Assembly (NCBI RefSeq): GCF_003944715.1
Contig: NZ_RWIT01000009.1
Location: 62,001-126,000, forward strand
Direction: 5' to 3'
From: Hymenobacter rigui
GTDB taxonomy: Bacteria > Bacteroidota > Bacteroidia > Cytophagales > Hymenobacteraceae
DNA: 64,000 nucleotides
Part shown: positions 23,828 through 32,539 of the stretch, piece after piece
How positions within the stretch are numbered: position 1 is the stretch's first letter
How the letters are laid out: every line of letters begins with the position of its first letter
Translations under genes and position numbers: made by a program
Notes under the pieces: generated by a model
What the model was told of the DNA's origin: nothing
What the model saw: only the letters and a program-made list of their open reading frames with translations
Database searches by the model: none

Positions 23828-25168
23828 TTACACCAGTACACCGCTTGGCCGGTACACCGCGCCGGGCTGGGCGGCTTCCTTGGCGTGGGTCACGTGCCAC
23901 TCAAACTCGTGGCGGAAGTGACGCACGGCGGCGGCTACGGGCCAAGCGGCGGCTTCACCGAGGGGGCAGATGGTATTGCCCTCGATTTGCTTGGCCACGC
24001 TTACCAGCAGGTCGATGTCCTCCATGTGGCCGTGGCCGTGCTCGAGGCGGTGCAGCACCTTCTCCATCCAGCCCGTACCCTCACGGCAGGGCGAGCATTG
24101 CCCGCACGACTCGTGGTGGTAGAAGCGGCTGAAGTTCCAGGTATTGCGCACGATGCAGGTCGTCTCGTCCATGGCAATGAAGCCACCCGAGCCCAGCATG
24201 GTGCCCGTCACAAAACCCCCGTCGCTGAGCGACTCGTAGGTCATCAGGCGGTTTTCGCCGGCAGCGGTTTTCAGAATCAGCTCCTTAGGCAGAATCGGGA
24301 CGGACGAACCACCGGCTACCACAGCCTTCAGGTCGCGGCCTTTCCAGATGCCGCCGCAGTACTCATCGGAGTAGATGAACTCTTCAACGGGCAAACCCAG
24401 CTCAATTTCGTAGATGCCGGGCTTGTTGAGGTGGCCGCAGGCTGAAATCAGCTTGGTGCCAGTGCTCCGGCCCACCCCAATTTTGGCGTACTCGTCGCCG
24501 CCCTCGTTCACAATCACCGGTACCGCGGCAATGGATTCCACATTGTTCACCACCGTAGGGCGGGCGTAGAGGCCCTGCACAGCCGGGAATGGCGGCTTGT
24601 TGCGCGGGTTGCCGCGCTTGCCTTCCAACGATTCCAGCAGGGCAGTTTCCTCACCGCAGATGTAAGCGCCGCCGCCGGGGTGCACGTGCAGGTCCAGGTC
24701 GTAGCCCGAGCCCAGGATATTCTTACCCAGGAAACCTGCCGCGTATGCTTCGGCAATGGCTTTTTCCAGGATGCGCAGCACGTACAACAACTCCCCACGG
24801 ATGTAGATGTAGGAAGTGTTGGCACCCAGCGCGTACGAACTCGTAATCATCCCCTCGATGAGCAGGTGGGGCAGCTTCGACATCAGCTGGCGGTCCTTGA
24901 AGGTGCCCGGCTCCGATTCGTCGGCGTTGCAGACGAGGTAGCGCGGCACGCCCTCGGGCTTGGCCAGGAAGCTCCACTTCATGCCCGTGGGGAAGCCCGC
25001 GCCGCCGCGGCCCCGCAGGCCCGACTTCTTCACTTCTTCCACCACCTCGTCGGGGGTCATCGTTTTCAGGGCCTTCTCCACCGAGCGGTAGCCGCCATGC
25101 TTGCGGTACACCTCCAGGGTGTCGATGCCTTCAACGTTAATATGTTCGGTCAGCAGTTTGCGTCCCAT
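23828..25168 (-). CDS. nuoF: NADH-quinone oxidoreductase subunit F
   Basis: 446-aa NADH-binding subunit of complex I. FMN/NADH site GLRGRGGAGFPTGMKW near residue 50, glycine-rich segment GGGAYICGEETALLESLEG near 175, and the [4Fe-4S] N3 motif SCGQCSPCREG near 350 with the last Cys in NTICPLGEA. Starts 20 bases after nuoE, in the usual E-F-G order. The extreme C-terminus (QPGAVYRPSGVLV) is short and variable. Confidence 0.97.
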   Translation of the reverse strand: MGRKLLTEHINVEGIDTLEVYRKHGGYRSVEKALKTMTPDEVVEEVKKSGLRGRGGAGFPTGMKWSFLAKPEGVPRYLVCNADESEPGTFKDRQLMSKLPHLLIEGMITSSYALGANTSYIYIRGELLYVLRILEKAIAEAYAAGFLGKNILGSGYDLDLHVHPGGGAYICGEETALLESLEGKRGNPRNKPPFPAVQGLYARPTVVNNVESIAAVPVIVNEGGDEYAKIGVGRSTGTKLISACGHLNKPGIYEIELGLPVEEFIYSDEYCGGIWKGRDLKAVVAGGSSVPILPKELILKTAAGENRLMTYESLSDGGFVTGTMLGSGGFIAMDETTCIVRNTWNFSRFYHHESCGQCSPCREGTGWMEKVLHRLEHGHGHMEDIDLLVSVAKQIEGNTICPLGEAAAWPVAAAVRHFRHEFEWHVTHAKEAAQPGAVYRPSGVLV

Positions 25169-25188
25169 AGGTTCAGAGCTGAAAGACG

Positions 25189-25758
25189 TTAGTTGTTGGC
25201 CAGCGCGTTCGGGAGGCCGTTTTCTTCCCAGGGCAGGGCCGGGCGGTGCACCTGGTTGCGCAGCTCCGTGAGCATAGCGTCCACGGCTTCCGGGGTATCA
25301 AGCTGCTCGTAGTATTTCTCGCGCACCTGCACGATGGGAGCAAAGCCGCAGGCGGCCAGGCACTCCACTTCCTTCAGGGTGAACAGGCCATCAGCCGAAG
25401 CCGGACCGCCTACTTTGGCCCCCGTGATGCGCTCTAGGTGGGCCGTCAGCTCGTCGGAGCCGCGCAGCATGCAGGGACCCGTGCGGCAAATTTCCAGCAC
25501 GTGCTTGCCGACCGGCTTCAGGTTGAACATGGTGTAGAAGGACGAAACCTCGTACACCTCAATCGGCTTGATGCCTAACGTTTCGGCTACCAGGTCCTGT
25601 ACCACAGGGCTTACCCAGCCGCCAAATTCGGCCTGAGCAATGTGCAGCACCGGCAGCAGCGCCGATTTACGGCGTTCGTCGGGGTAGTGGGTCAGCAGAC
25701 GCTTGATTTCAGCCTGCGCGGCTTCGGAAAATTGCGGCTTGACGGCAGTCGTCTCCAT
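25189..25758 (-). CDS. nuoE: NADH-quinone oxidoreductase subunit E
   Basis: 189-aa thioredoxin-fold subunit with the [2Fe-2S] cluster N1a. The four ligands are visible as CRTGPCM and CLAACGFAP. Helical N-terminal domain (EAAQAEIKRLLTHYPDERRKSALLPVLHIAQ). Start ATG 25758 (METTAVKPQFSE) avoids overlap with nuoD that the longer frame would produce. Tightly packed between nuoD (22 bases) and nuoF (20 bases). Confidence 0.95.
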   Translation of the reverse strand: METTAVKPQFSEAAQAEIKRLLTHYPDERRKSALLPVLHIAQAEFGGWVSPVVQDLVAETLGIKPIEVYEVSSFYTMFNLKPVGKHVLEICRTGPCMLRGSDELTAHLERITGAKVGGPASADGLFTLKEVECLAACGFAPIVQVREKYYEQLDTPEAVDAMLTELRNQVHRPALPWEENGLPNALANN

Positions 25759-25780
25759 ATCAGTCAAATTCAGCAAAAAA

Positions 25781-27049
25781 CTACGCGTCGAGCTCCCCGG
25801 CAATTACGTTCATCGACGACAGCGTCACGATGGCGTCGGAGAGGGTTTGGCCCACCACCATTTCGGTATAGGCCTGGTAGTAGATGAAGCAGGGGCGGCG
25901 GAAGTGCAGGCGGTACGGCGTGCGGCCACCATCGGAAACCAGGTAGAAGCCCAGTTCCCCATTGCCGCCTTCTACCGAGTGGTAGACCTCGCCAACCGGA
26001 GCTTCAATCTCACCCATCACAATTTTGAAGTGATAGATGAGGGCTTCCATGTTCTTGTATACGGCCTGCTTGGGGGGCAGGTAGTAGTGCGGCGCATCGG
26101 CATGGTACGGGCCTTCGGGCAGGTTTTCCAGCGCCTGGTTGATGATGCGCAGGCTCTGCCAGATTTCCTCGTTGCGCACCATGAACCGGTCGTAGGTGTC
26201 GCCCTTGGTGCCCACCGGAATTTCAAACTCGAAGTCTTGGTAGCTGGAGTAGGGGTTCATCACCCGCACGTCATAATCGACGCCGGCGGCGCGCAGGTTG
26301 GGGCCGGTGAAACCGTAGTTGAGGGCGCGTTCGGCCGAGATGCCGCCCACGTCCACCACGCGGTCCATGAAGATGCGGTTGCGGTTGAACATCTTCTCGA
26401 ACTCCGCCATCACGGCCGGGAAGCTTTTCAGCCAAGCGCGCAGCTTTTGCAGGGCTACGGGCGTGAAATCCCGCTCCATGCCACCCACGCGACCCATGTT
26501 GGTGGTCAGGCGCGCACCGCTTACTTCCTCGTAGATTTCGTAGATCTTCTCCCGCTCATCCATCAGGTAGAGGAAGCCGGTGAAAGCTCCCGTATCTACC
26601 CCCAGAATGCCGTTGCAAATCAGATGGTCGGAAATGCGGGCCAGCTCCATCAGAATCACGCGCATGTACTGAGCGCGCTTGGGTACTTCCACGCCCAGCA
26701 ACTTCTCCACCGTCATGTGCCAGCCCATATTATTGATGGGCGACGAACAGTAGTTCATCCGGTCCGTCAGGGGCGTAATCTGATAGAAGGGCCGCCGCTC
26801 GGCAATCTTCTCGAATGCGCGGTGGATGTAGCCGATGGTGGGCACACCCGAAATAATCCGCTCCCCATCCATCTGCAGAATGTTCTGGAAGATGCCGTGG
26901 GTAGCGGGGTGGGTGGGTCCCAGGTTCAGCGTAGTCAGCTCCTGGTTGAAGTCGTTTACCGTGGGCGCCAGCGGATTAATCCGGGCCTGCTGCTCACGCG
27001 CTTCTTCAATAATCTTATGGGTGCCTTCCAGCGTGTCGTTTACTGCCAT
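25781..27049 (-). CDS. nuoD: NADH-quinone oxidoreductase subunit D
   Basis: 422-aa 49-kDa-type subunit lining the quinone cavity; related to the large subunit of [NiFe] hydrogenases but without metal ligands. Signatures: LNLGPTHPATHGIFQNILQMDGE, GYIHRAFEKIAE, GWHMTVEKLLG and the C-terminal SSMNVIAGELDA. It is separate from nuoC here rather than fused. A word-repeat palindrome fills the gap to nuoC upstream. Confidence 0.97.
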   Translation of the reverse strand: MAVNDTLEGTHKIIEEAREQQARINPLAPTVNDFNQELTTLNLGPTHPATHGIFQNILQMDGERIISGVPTIGYIHRAFEKIAERRPFYQITPLTDRMNYCSSPINNMGWHMTVEKLLGVEVPKRAQYMRVILMELARISDHLICNGILGVDTGAFTGFLYLMDEREKIYEIYEEVSGARLTTNMGRVGGMERDFTPVALQKLRAWLKSFPAVMAEFEKMFNRNRIFMDRVVDVGGISAERALNYGFTGPNLRAAGVDYDVRVMNPYSSYQDFEFEIPVGTKGDTYDRFMVRNEEIWQSLRIINQALENLPEGPYHADAPHYYLPPKQAVYKNMEALIYHFKIVMGEIEAPVGEVYHSVEGGNGELGFYLVSDGGRTPYRLHFRRPCFIYYQAYTEMVVGQTLSDAIVTLSSMNVIAGELDA

Positions 27050-27050
27050 T

Positions 27051-27149
27051 CTAGTAATGAGTAGGAAGTATTGAGTAGTGAGTAAGGACGAAGAGGTGAA
27101 AAACAGTTCGGAGTACTACGTACTCAATACTCTCTACTCTGTACTAACA
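27051..27149. repeat. Word-repeat palindrome between nuoC and nuoD
   Basis: Left arm 27051-27086 repeats variants of TAATGAGTAGGAAG / TATTGAGTAGTGAG; right arm 27111-27149 is the reverse complement (GTACTCAATACTC, TCTACTCTGTACT). It uses the same GAGTA-type vocabulary as the element at 27719. Confidence 0.8.
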
Positions 27150-27151
27150 GG

Positions 27152-27715
27152 TTAGCGGCCAAAGAACAGGTCGGTTTTGTCTTCACGGGTGCCATCTTCC
27201 AGCGCGTATTCTTTGCGCATGGGGTGGTAATCCATGTCTTCCACATTCAGAATGCGGATCAAGTTGGGGTGACCGGGGAAGATAATACCGTAAAAGTCGA
27301 AAGCCTCGCGCTCCATCCAGTTGGCGGTGGCGTAGAGGTCCGTCATGGTGGGTACTACCGGGTCGGCAATGGGGAAGAAGATCTTCAGCCGCAACCGGAT
27401 GTTCTGGGTAAGGCTGTGCAGGTGGTACACCATACCCAACTCCTGACCTTCCCGCTCGGGAAAGTGCATGCCGCACATGGTAGTCAGGAAATTGAGCTGT
27501 AGCTCCTGGTCCTGCTGCAAGCCAGCCACGATGTCGTGAATCCGCTCCCGGGTGGTGGTAGCGGTGAGCAGGCCATAGGGCTCCTCCACATCGGTGAAGG
27601 TTTCGGCCCCAAACAGGCGGTGCAGCAACGCCAGCAGCTGCGCGTTTTTCTGCGCGGCCGGATCTTTGGCAGCTGCTTCTTCCTGGGCCGGAATGGATTC
27701 GTTCTGGTCAGCCAT
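27152..27715 (-). CDS. nuoC: NADH-quinone oxidoreductase subunit C
   Basis: 187-aa 30-kDa-type subunit of the peripheral arm. The conserved C-terminal signature is visible: WMEREAFDFYGIIFPGHPNLIRILNVEDMDYHPMRKEY. The N-terminal 40 residues are charged and Ala-rich and not conserved. Lies between nuoB and nuoD, each separated by a word-repeat palindrome. Confidence 0.95.
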   Translation of the reverse strand: MADQNESIPAQEEAAAKDPAAQKNAQLLALLHRLFGAETFTDVEEPYGLLTATTTRERIHDIVAGLQQDQELQLNFLTTMCGMHFPEREGQELGMVYHLHSLTQNIRLRLKIFFPIADPVVPTMTDLYATANWMEREAFDFYGIIFPGHPNLIRILNVEDMDYHPMRKEYALEDGTREDKTDLFFGR

Positions 27716-27718
27716 TTC

Positions 27719-27810
27719 TGAGTACTTAGTATTGAGTATCTGGTATTGAGTATTGAGCTGCCGACGATGAAAAGTCTACCTACTCAATACCCAATACTCA
27801 CTACTTACTT
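27719..27810. repeat. Word-repeat palindrome between nuoB and nuoC
   Basis: Left arm 27719-27758 repeats GTATTGAGTA-like words (AGTATTGAGTATC, GGTATTGAGTATTGAG); right arm 27779-27810 is the reverse complement (CTACTCAATACCC, AATACTCACTACTTACTT) and overlaps the nuoB stop. Confidence 0.85.
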
Positions 27811-28359
27811 GATGTTATAAGACGCCAGCAGGGCCTGGTACTCGGGCGAGTTGCGGCGGCGGAGGGATTCGTTTTTGGCCAGGTCCTGAATGCGCATCAG
27901 GCCGTCGAGCACCTGCTCGGGGCGGGGCGGGCAACCGGGAATGTACACGTCCACCGGAATGATCCGGTCGATGCCCTGGAGCACGGAGTAGGTATCAAAA
28001 ATGCCGCCCGAGCAGGCGCAGGCGCCCATGGCCAGTACCCAGCGGGGCTCGGCCATCTGCTCGTATACCTGCTTTACAATAGGAGCCATCTTCTTGGCAA
28101 TGGTGCCCATCACCATCAGCAGGTCGGCCTGCCGGGGCGAGAAGGACGGACGCTCTGAGCCGAAACGGGAAATATCGTAGCGGGAGCCCATCGTAGCCAT
28201 GAACTCGATGCCGCAGCAGGAGGTGGCGAAGGGCAGAGGCCAGAGCGAGTTGGCGCGGGCAATGCCCACTACTTTCTCCAGCGAGGTAGCGAAGAAGCCA
28301 GCTCCTTCCATGCCCTCGGGGGCGTCTACCATTTTAATTTCAGGAACTCTAGTATCCAT
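27805..28359 (-). CDS. nuoB: NADH-quinone oxidoreductase subunit B
   Basis: 184-aa PSST-type subunit holding cluster N2 next to the quinone site. Ligands visible: SCCGIEFMA (two adjacent Cys), [15 protein letters not shown] and [15 protein letters not shown]. Length and motif order are typical. Second gene of the operon after nuoA. Confidence 0.97.
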   Translation of the reverse strand: MDTRVPEIKMVDAPEGMEGAGFFATSLEKVVGIARANSLWPLPFATSCCGIEFMATMGSRYDISRFGSERPSFSPRQADLLMVMGTIAKKMAPIVKQVYEQMAEPRWVLAMGACACSGGIFDTYSVLQGIDRIIPVDVYIPGCPPRPEQVLDGLMRIQDLAKNESLRRRNSPEYQALLASYNIK

Positions 28360-28431
28360 GCGAGTAGGTCAGGTTAGGAAGCGGAGATAATCCACTTGAG
28401 AGCAACACCGGGCCGGGCCCAAAGGTTGCTG

Positions 28432-28824
28432 CTAACGGCTTTCGTTCCAGCGCAAAACGCCTTTTTTGATGACGTAGGCGAAGCCTGCCATCAGCAAAGC
28501 CAGGAACACAATCATCTGATAGAAGCCGGTGCTGCCAAGGGCGCGGAAGTTTACGGCCCAGGGGTACATGAAAATTACCTCCACATCAAACAGCACAAAC
28601 AGGATGGCCGTGAGGAAGTATTTCACCGAAATCGGGGTGCGGGCGTTGCCCACCGATTCGATACCGCACTCGAAGGCCTCATCCTTCACCACGCTCTTGC
28701 GGCGCGGACCTACCAGGTGGGAAACCACCATAGCAAAGGCCACGAAGGCAATAGCCAATACAAACTGCACAACAATTGGCAGAAAGTCAGAGGGTTGATA
28801 ATTCGTCGGAACGGCGAGAAGCAT
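28432..28824 (-). CDS. nuoA: NADH-quinone oxidoreductase subunit A
   Basis: 130-aa small membrane subunit with three hydrophobic segments. The loop after TM1 has the family signature DEAFECGIESVGNARTPISVKYFLTAILFVLFDVEVIFMYPW, including the acidic membrane residues. First gene of the operon. ATG 28824 (MLLAVPTNYQPSD) gives the family length and a 35-base leader from the predicted start of transcription; ATG 28860 would add 12 residues and be almost leaderless. Confidence 0.93.
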   Translation of the reverse strand: MLLAVPTNYQPSDFLPIVVQFVLAIAFVAFAMVVSHLVGPRRKSVVKDEAFECGIESVGNARTPISVKYFLTAILFVLFDVEVIFMYPWAVNFRALGSTGFYQMIVFLALLMAGFAYVIKKGVLRWNESR

Positions 28825-28866
28825 AGGCTGCGACAAGTAAAAGCCGTGTAAATACGGCATGGAAGG

Positions 28867-28897
28867 CAAAGGTACCACGAAATGCGGGCGGAACAAA
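28867..28897 (-). promoter_or_regulatory. Promoter of the nuoA-nuoJ operon
   Basis: On the minus strand TTTG (28897-28894), a 19-base spacer, then TACCTTTG (28874-28867). This is an exact match to the Bacteroidota -33/-7 consensus TTTG-N19-TAnnTTTG. Transcription would start near 28862-28860, upstream of the nuoA ATG at 28824. Confidence 0.75.
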
Positions 28898-28925
28898 CGC
28901 GAAATCAGCCTGTAGAGGAAAGGCT

Positions 28926-28933
28926 TATCTTTG
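28926..28933 (+). promoter_or_regulatory. Possible -7 element for the Uma2 gene
   Basis: TATCTTTG, an exact TAnnTTTG match, 23 bases before the proposed GTG start at 28957. No -33 partner is seen. It would fall inside the coding region if translation began at ATG 28882, which supports the later start. Confidence 0.4.
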
Positions 28934-28956
28934 GTGAACACCAAGCCCTATTGCCT

Positions 28957-29547
28957 GTGGAACCCGCCCTAGCTACCCCACACCATTATACGGTAGAAGA
29001 ATACTTCGCCCTGGAGGAAGTATCGGAGGTACGACACCTGTATTACCGAGGCGAAATCTTCGCTATGTCGGGTGGTCTCGGGTTTCACAACATCGTGAAG
29101 CAAAACTGTGTGATTAGTCTGCGGCTCGCGCTCCGCGGGAAAGGCTGCCGGGTATATGACGAAAATGTTCGTTTGGCTGTGCGTGAAGGCGAATTATACA
29201 CGTATCCGGATGTAATGGTCAGTTGCCACCCCGACGACTCACCCGATAAAATAATGATGCACCACCCGGTGCTCATTATTGAGGTGCTGTCGCCGGGCAC
29301 GGAAAGCCACGACCGAATCTGGAAATTCAGCCGCTATACGCAGCTGGCTTCGTTGCAGCACTATCTGCTGGTATCGGCCGACAAGTGGCTGGTGGAGTGG
29401 TACCGGCGGGAGCCGTCGGGCGTGTGGTCGTTCACGCCGTTGGCTGGTCAGGAGGATGCGGTGACAATTCCGGAGCTGGGCATTACACTGCCACTGGCTG
29501 AGCTGTATACGGAACTGGATATTCAGCCGCAACTGGATAAACCCTGA
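28957..29547 (+). CDS. Uma2 family (DUF820) endonuclease-like protein
   Basis: 196-aa protein of the Uma2 family, with a restriction-endonuclease-like PD-(D/E)XK fold. Visible core: YTVEEYFALEEVSEVRHLYYRGEIFAMSGG, YPDVMVSCHPDD (Asp) and PVLIIEVLSPGTESHDRIWKF (E-x-hydrophobic with the later Lys), then LQHYLLVSADKWLVEWYRR. No biological role is established for these common proteins. The GTG at 28957 is preferred because relatives start close to MEPAL..; the ATG at 28882 would add 25 unusual residues and overlap the nuoA promoter. Divergent from nuoA. Confidence 0.85.
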   Translation: MEPALATPHHYTVEEYFALEEVSEVRHLYYRGEIFAMSGGLGFHNIVKQNCVISLRLALRGKGCRVYDENVRLAVREGELYTYPDVMVSCHPDDSPDKIMMHHPVLIIEVLSPGTESHDRIWKFSRYTQLASLQHYLLVSADKWLVEWYRREPSGVWSFTPLAGQEDAVTIPELGITLPLAELYTELDIQPQLDKP

Positions 29548-29571
29548 TTGGAATAAGGTTAGGTAATAGAC

Positions 29572-29607
29572 AAAAACGCCGCCCCAATTTCCCGAGGCGG
29601 CGTTTTG
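29572..29607. terminator. Bidirectional terminator between Uma2 and pruA
   Basis: AACGCCGCC (29575-29583) pairs with GGCGGCGTT (29596-29604); A-rich on the left and T-rich on the right, so it can serve the Uma2 gene on the plus strand and pruA on the minus strand. Confidence 0.75.
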
Positions 29608-29648
29608 TCTGGCTGGTAGCTCAATGTTCCGTGAAGCGAAGCTTTGCG

Positions 29649-31313
29649 CTACAGCCCTTTGTCCTTGTTCAAATCCTCGGCGGGAGCGGCACCCAGGAAG
29701 GGGTAACGGTAATCCGTAACAGGCACGAAGGTTTCCTTGATGGCGCGGGGCGACACCCAGCGTAGCAGGTTCAGGATGGAGCCGGCCTTGTCGTTGGTGC
29801 CGGAGGCGCGGGCCCCACCGAAGGGCTGCTGGCCCACTACTGCGCCGGTGGGCTTGTCGTTGATGTAGAAGTTGCCGGCGGCCTGCACCAGCTTCTTCGA
29901 GGCCAGGTCGATGGCGTAGCGGTCCTGGGCGAAAACGGCGCCGGTGAGGGCGTAGGGCGAGGTAGTATCTACCAGTTCCAGCGTTTCCTCGAACTTGTCG
30001 GCGTCGTACACGTGCACCGTTACCACGGGGCCGAACAGCTCCTCGCACATGGTCACGTACTTGGGGTCTTTGGTTACGATAACCGTGGGCTCAATGAAGT
30101 AGCCCTTTGACTTATCGTAGTTGCCGCCCGCTACAATTTCGGCGTTCGGGTCGGCCTTGGCACCGTCGATGTACTTGGCCAGCTTGTCGAAGCTCCGCTC
30201 GTCGATAACGGCGTTGATGAAGTTTGAGAAGTCCTCCACGTCGCCCATTTTGAACGACTTGAGGTCCTCCTTCACGTAGCCCAGAATTTCGTCGGCCAGG
30301 TTGGAGGGCAGGTACACGCGCGAGGCGGCCGAGCACTTCTGACCCTGATATTCAAAGGCACCGCGGCTGATACCCACGGCTACGGCTTTGGCATGGGCCG
30401 TGTGGTGGGCCACGATGAAGTCTTTACCGCCGGTTTCGCCCACAATGCGCGGGTAGCTCTTGTACTTGTGAATGTTCTGGCCAATGGTTTTCCAGATGTT
30501 CTGGAACACGCCCGTGGAGCCAGTAAAGTGGATGCCGGCAAAGTCGGGGTGGTTGAAGATAACCTCCCCGGCGGTGGGGCCGTCCACGTACACCAAGTTA
30601 ATTACGCCGTCGGGTACGCCGGCTTCCTTGAACAGCTCCATCAGCACCTGGGCCGAGTAAATCTGGGTGTTGGCGGGCTTCCACACCACCACGTTGCCCA
30701 TCATAGCGGCCGACGACGGCAGGTTGGCGGCAATGGAGGTGAAGTTGAACGGGGTGAGAGCAAACACGAAGCCTTCCAGCGGGCGGTGCTCCAGGCGGTT
30801 CCACATGCCGGGCTGGCTCTGGGGCTGCTGCCGGTAGAGCTCCTGCATGAAGTGCACGTTGAAGCGGAAGAAGTCGATCAACTCGCAAGCGGCGTCGATT
30901 TCGGCCTGGAAGCAGTTTTTGCTCTGGCCCAGCATAGTGGCCGCGTTGATGCGCGCCCGGTAGGGGCCGGCCAGTAGGTCGGCGGCTTTCAGGAAGATGG
31001 CGGCGCGCTGCTCCCAGGGCAGCTCGGCCCACTGGGGGCGGGCGGCCAGGGCGGCGTCAATGGCCTGCTGCACATGCTCGGCAGCGCCATCGTGGAAGTA
31101 ACCGAGGGTATGCTGGTGGTCGTGGGGCGGGGAGATGCGCTGGGTGTTGCCGGTGCGCACTTCCTGACCGCCGATGTGCATCGGAATGTCGCGCTCCTGC
31201 TGCTTGAGTTCCTTCAGAGTCTTGAGCAGCTCGGTGCGCTCGGGCGAGTTGGGGGCGTAGCCTTTTACAGGCTCGTTGATGGGGACGGGGACGTTGAAAA
31301 AGCCGTTGGCCAT
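29649..31313 (-). CDS. pruA: L-glutamate gamma-semialdehyde (1-pyrroline-5-carboxylate) dehydrogenase
   Basis: 554-aa NAD-dependent aldehyde dehydrogenase that oxidises glutamate semialdehyde to glutamate in proline breakdown. Family signatures: FALTPFNFTSIAANLPSSAAMMGNVVVWKPA, IHFTGSTGVFQNIW, catalytic Glu near residue 292 (RIVGETGGKDF), catalytic Cys near 325 (YQGQKCSAASRVYLP), and QPFGGARASGTNDKAGS near the C-terminus. This is the single-domain eukaryote-like P5CDH form rather than the proteobacterial PutA fusion. ATG 31313 (MANGFFNVPVPINEP) is the natural start; the longer frame runs antisense through the GH43 gene. No putA-like proline dehydrogenase is in the window. Confidence 0.94.
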   Translation of the reverse strand: MANGFFNVPVPINEPVKGYAPNSPERTELLKTLKELKQQERDIPMHIGGQEVRTGNTQRISPPHDHQHTLGYFHDGAAEHVQQAIDAALAARPQWAELPWEQRAAIFLKAADLLAGPYRARINAATMLGQSKNCFQAEIDAACELIDFFRFNVHFMQELYRQQPQSQPGMWNRLEHRPLEGFVFALTPFNFTSIAANLPSSAAMMGNVVVWKPANTQIYSAQVLMELFKEAGVPDGVINLVYVDGPTAGEVIFNHPDFAGIHFTGSTGVFQNIWKTIGQNIHKYKSYPRIVGETGGKDFIVAHHTAHAKAVAVGISRGAFEYQGQKCSAASRVYLPSNLADEILGYVKEDLKSFKMGDVEDFSNFINAVIDERSFDKLAKYIDGAKADPNAEIVAGGNYDKSKGYFIEPTVIVTKDPKYVTMCEELFGPVVTVHVYDADKFEETLELVDTTSPYALTGAVFAQDRYAIDLASKKLVQAAGNFYINDKPTGAVVGQQPFGGARASGTNDKAGSILNLLRWVSPRAIKETFVPVTDYRYPFLGAAPAEDLNKDKGL

Positions 31314-31351
31314 AATGGAGTGCTGGTTTGGCGTGATGGGTGGTGGGAAGG

Positions 31352-31359
31352 CAAAGGTA
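31352..31359 (-). promoter_or_regulatory. -7 promoter element for pruA
   Basis: TACCTTTG on the minus strand, 38 bases upstream of the pruA ATG; exact match to TAnnTTTG. No TTTG partner at the usual distance. Confidence 0.45.
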
Positions 31360-31481
31360 GCGCGCTGCCGGGAATGATGGGGCGAAGCTGCACGGGCTTG
31401 TTTCCGGGCGGTCCTGCCGGCCACAGACTGTTCAGTCCTAAAACTGCGTATACCGGCCCATACCCCAACCAAGCACACTGC

Positions 31482-32471
31482 ATGGCCTCCACCTATCAAA
31501 ACCCGGTCTGGGATTTTGACTTTCCCGACCCCACCATTATCCGGGCTTCCGACGGCTACTATTACGCCTACGGAACCCAAACCAAGCGCCCCGGCGGTGC
31601 CATTATCAACCTGCAGGTGGCCCGCTCCCCGGACTTGGTGCAGTGGGCGTATCTGGGTGAAGGCCTGCCGGAAAAACCCGCCTGGGCCCGCCGCCACCAG
31701 AAATTCTGGGCCCCGCACGTGAGTGAGCACGCGGGTACGTTTTACCTCTATTACTCCGCCAAGCCCGACCGGGGCGCGGGGCTGTGCCTGGCCGTGGCTA
31801 CAGCCACCGAGCCCGCCGGTCCGTTCCGGGACGTAGGTGCCCCATTGCGGCGCGGCAAAGACTTTCAGGACATTGACCCCATGGCCTTCGATGATCCGGC
31901 CACCGGTAAGCGGCTGCTGTATTGGGGCTCGGGCTTCGGGCCGCTGCGGGTGCGGGAGCTGGACGAAGACCGGATATCCTTCAAGCCCAACAGCAAAACC
32001 CGGAAGCTGCTGCACCCGGCCGATACCAACGACCCGCGCCGCTACGACCAACTGCTGGAAGGCAGCTGGGTAGTACTGCGCCACGGCTGGTATTACCTGT
32101 TCTATTCGGGGAATAATTGCTGCGGGCCCGCCGCCCACTACGCCGTGCTGGTGGCCCGCTCCCGCCATGCCCTCGGCCCCTTTGAAACGCTGGCGGAAGC
32201 TACCGGCAACCCGTACGCCACGTTGCTCGAAGCCAACCGTCACTGGCACGCGCCCGGCCACAACTGCGTGGTAACCGATGCCGCCGGCCACGACTGGCTG
32301 GCCTACCACGCCATCGACCCGCGTCAGCCTACCTTCGAAGCCATCGACGACGAGCAGGGCCATTCGCGCCGGGTGCTGCTACTCGACCGGCTGGAGTACG
32401 TGGATGGCTGGCCCCGCGTCGCGTCGGGCGGAACGCCCTCGTGGCAGGAGCAGCCGGGGCCGGTAGGCTAA
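31482..32471 (+). CDS. Glycoside hydrolase family 43 protein (arabinan endo-1,5-alpha-arabinosidase-like)
   Basis: 329-aa five-bladed propeller enzyme. Catalytic base Asp near residue 16 (NPVWDFDFPDPTIIRASDGYYYAYGT), pKa-modulating Asp near 132 (DFQDIDPMAFDD) and acid Glu near 193 (LLEGSWVVLRHGWYYLFYSG), which are the three acidic residues of GH43. The segment HAPGHNCVVTDAAGHDWLAYHA is typical of arabinanases. No signal peptide with ATG 31482, so it would act in the cytoplasm on imported oligosaccharides unless the start is wrong. It has no SusC/SusD partner in the window, so it is not a full polysaccharide utilisation locus. Confidence 0.87.
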   Translation: MASTYQNPVWDFDFPDPTIIRASDGYYYAYGTQTKRPGGAIINLQVARSPDLVQWAYLGEGLPEKPAWARRHQKFWAPHVSEHAGTFYLYYSAKPDRGAGLCLAVATATEPAGPFRDVGAPLRRGKDFQDIDPMAFDDPATGKRLLYWGSGFGPLRVRELDEDRISFKPNSKTRKLLHPADTNDPRRYDQLLEGSWVVLRHGWYYLFYSGNNCCGPAAHYAVLVARSRHALGPFETLAEATGNPYATLLEANRHWHAPGHNCVVTDAAGHDWLAYHAIDPRQPTFEAIDDEQGHSRRVLLLDRLEYVDGWPRVASGGTPSWQEQPGPVG

Positions 32472-32539
32472 GCTGTAATTTTCCCGATAACTTCCGTGCT
32501 CCTGTTCCAAATCAGAAGGACCCAGAGTTGCCGAAGGAG

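Noticed and set aside
31314..32363. Extension of the pruA frame to 904 codons
   Set aside because: The extra 350 residues run antisense through the GH43 gene and show no similarity to any aldehyde dehydrogenase extension; ATG 31313 gives the standard P5CDH start.
31482..32471. Polysaccharide utilisation locus around the GH43 gene
   Set aside because: No SusC, SusD, transporter or regulator is adjacent; the enzyme also lacks a signal peptide.
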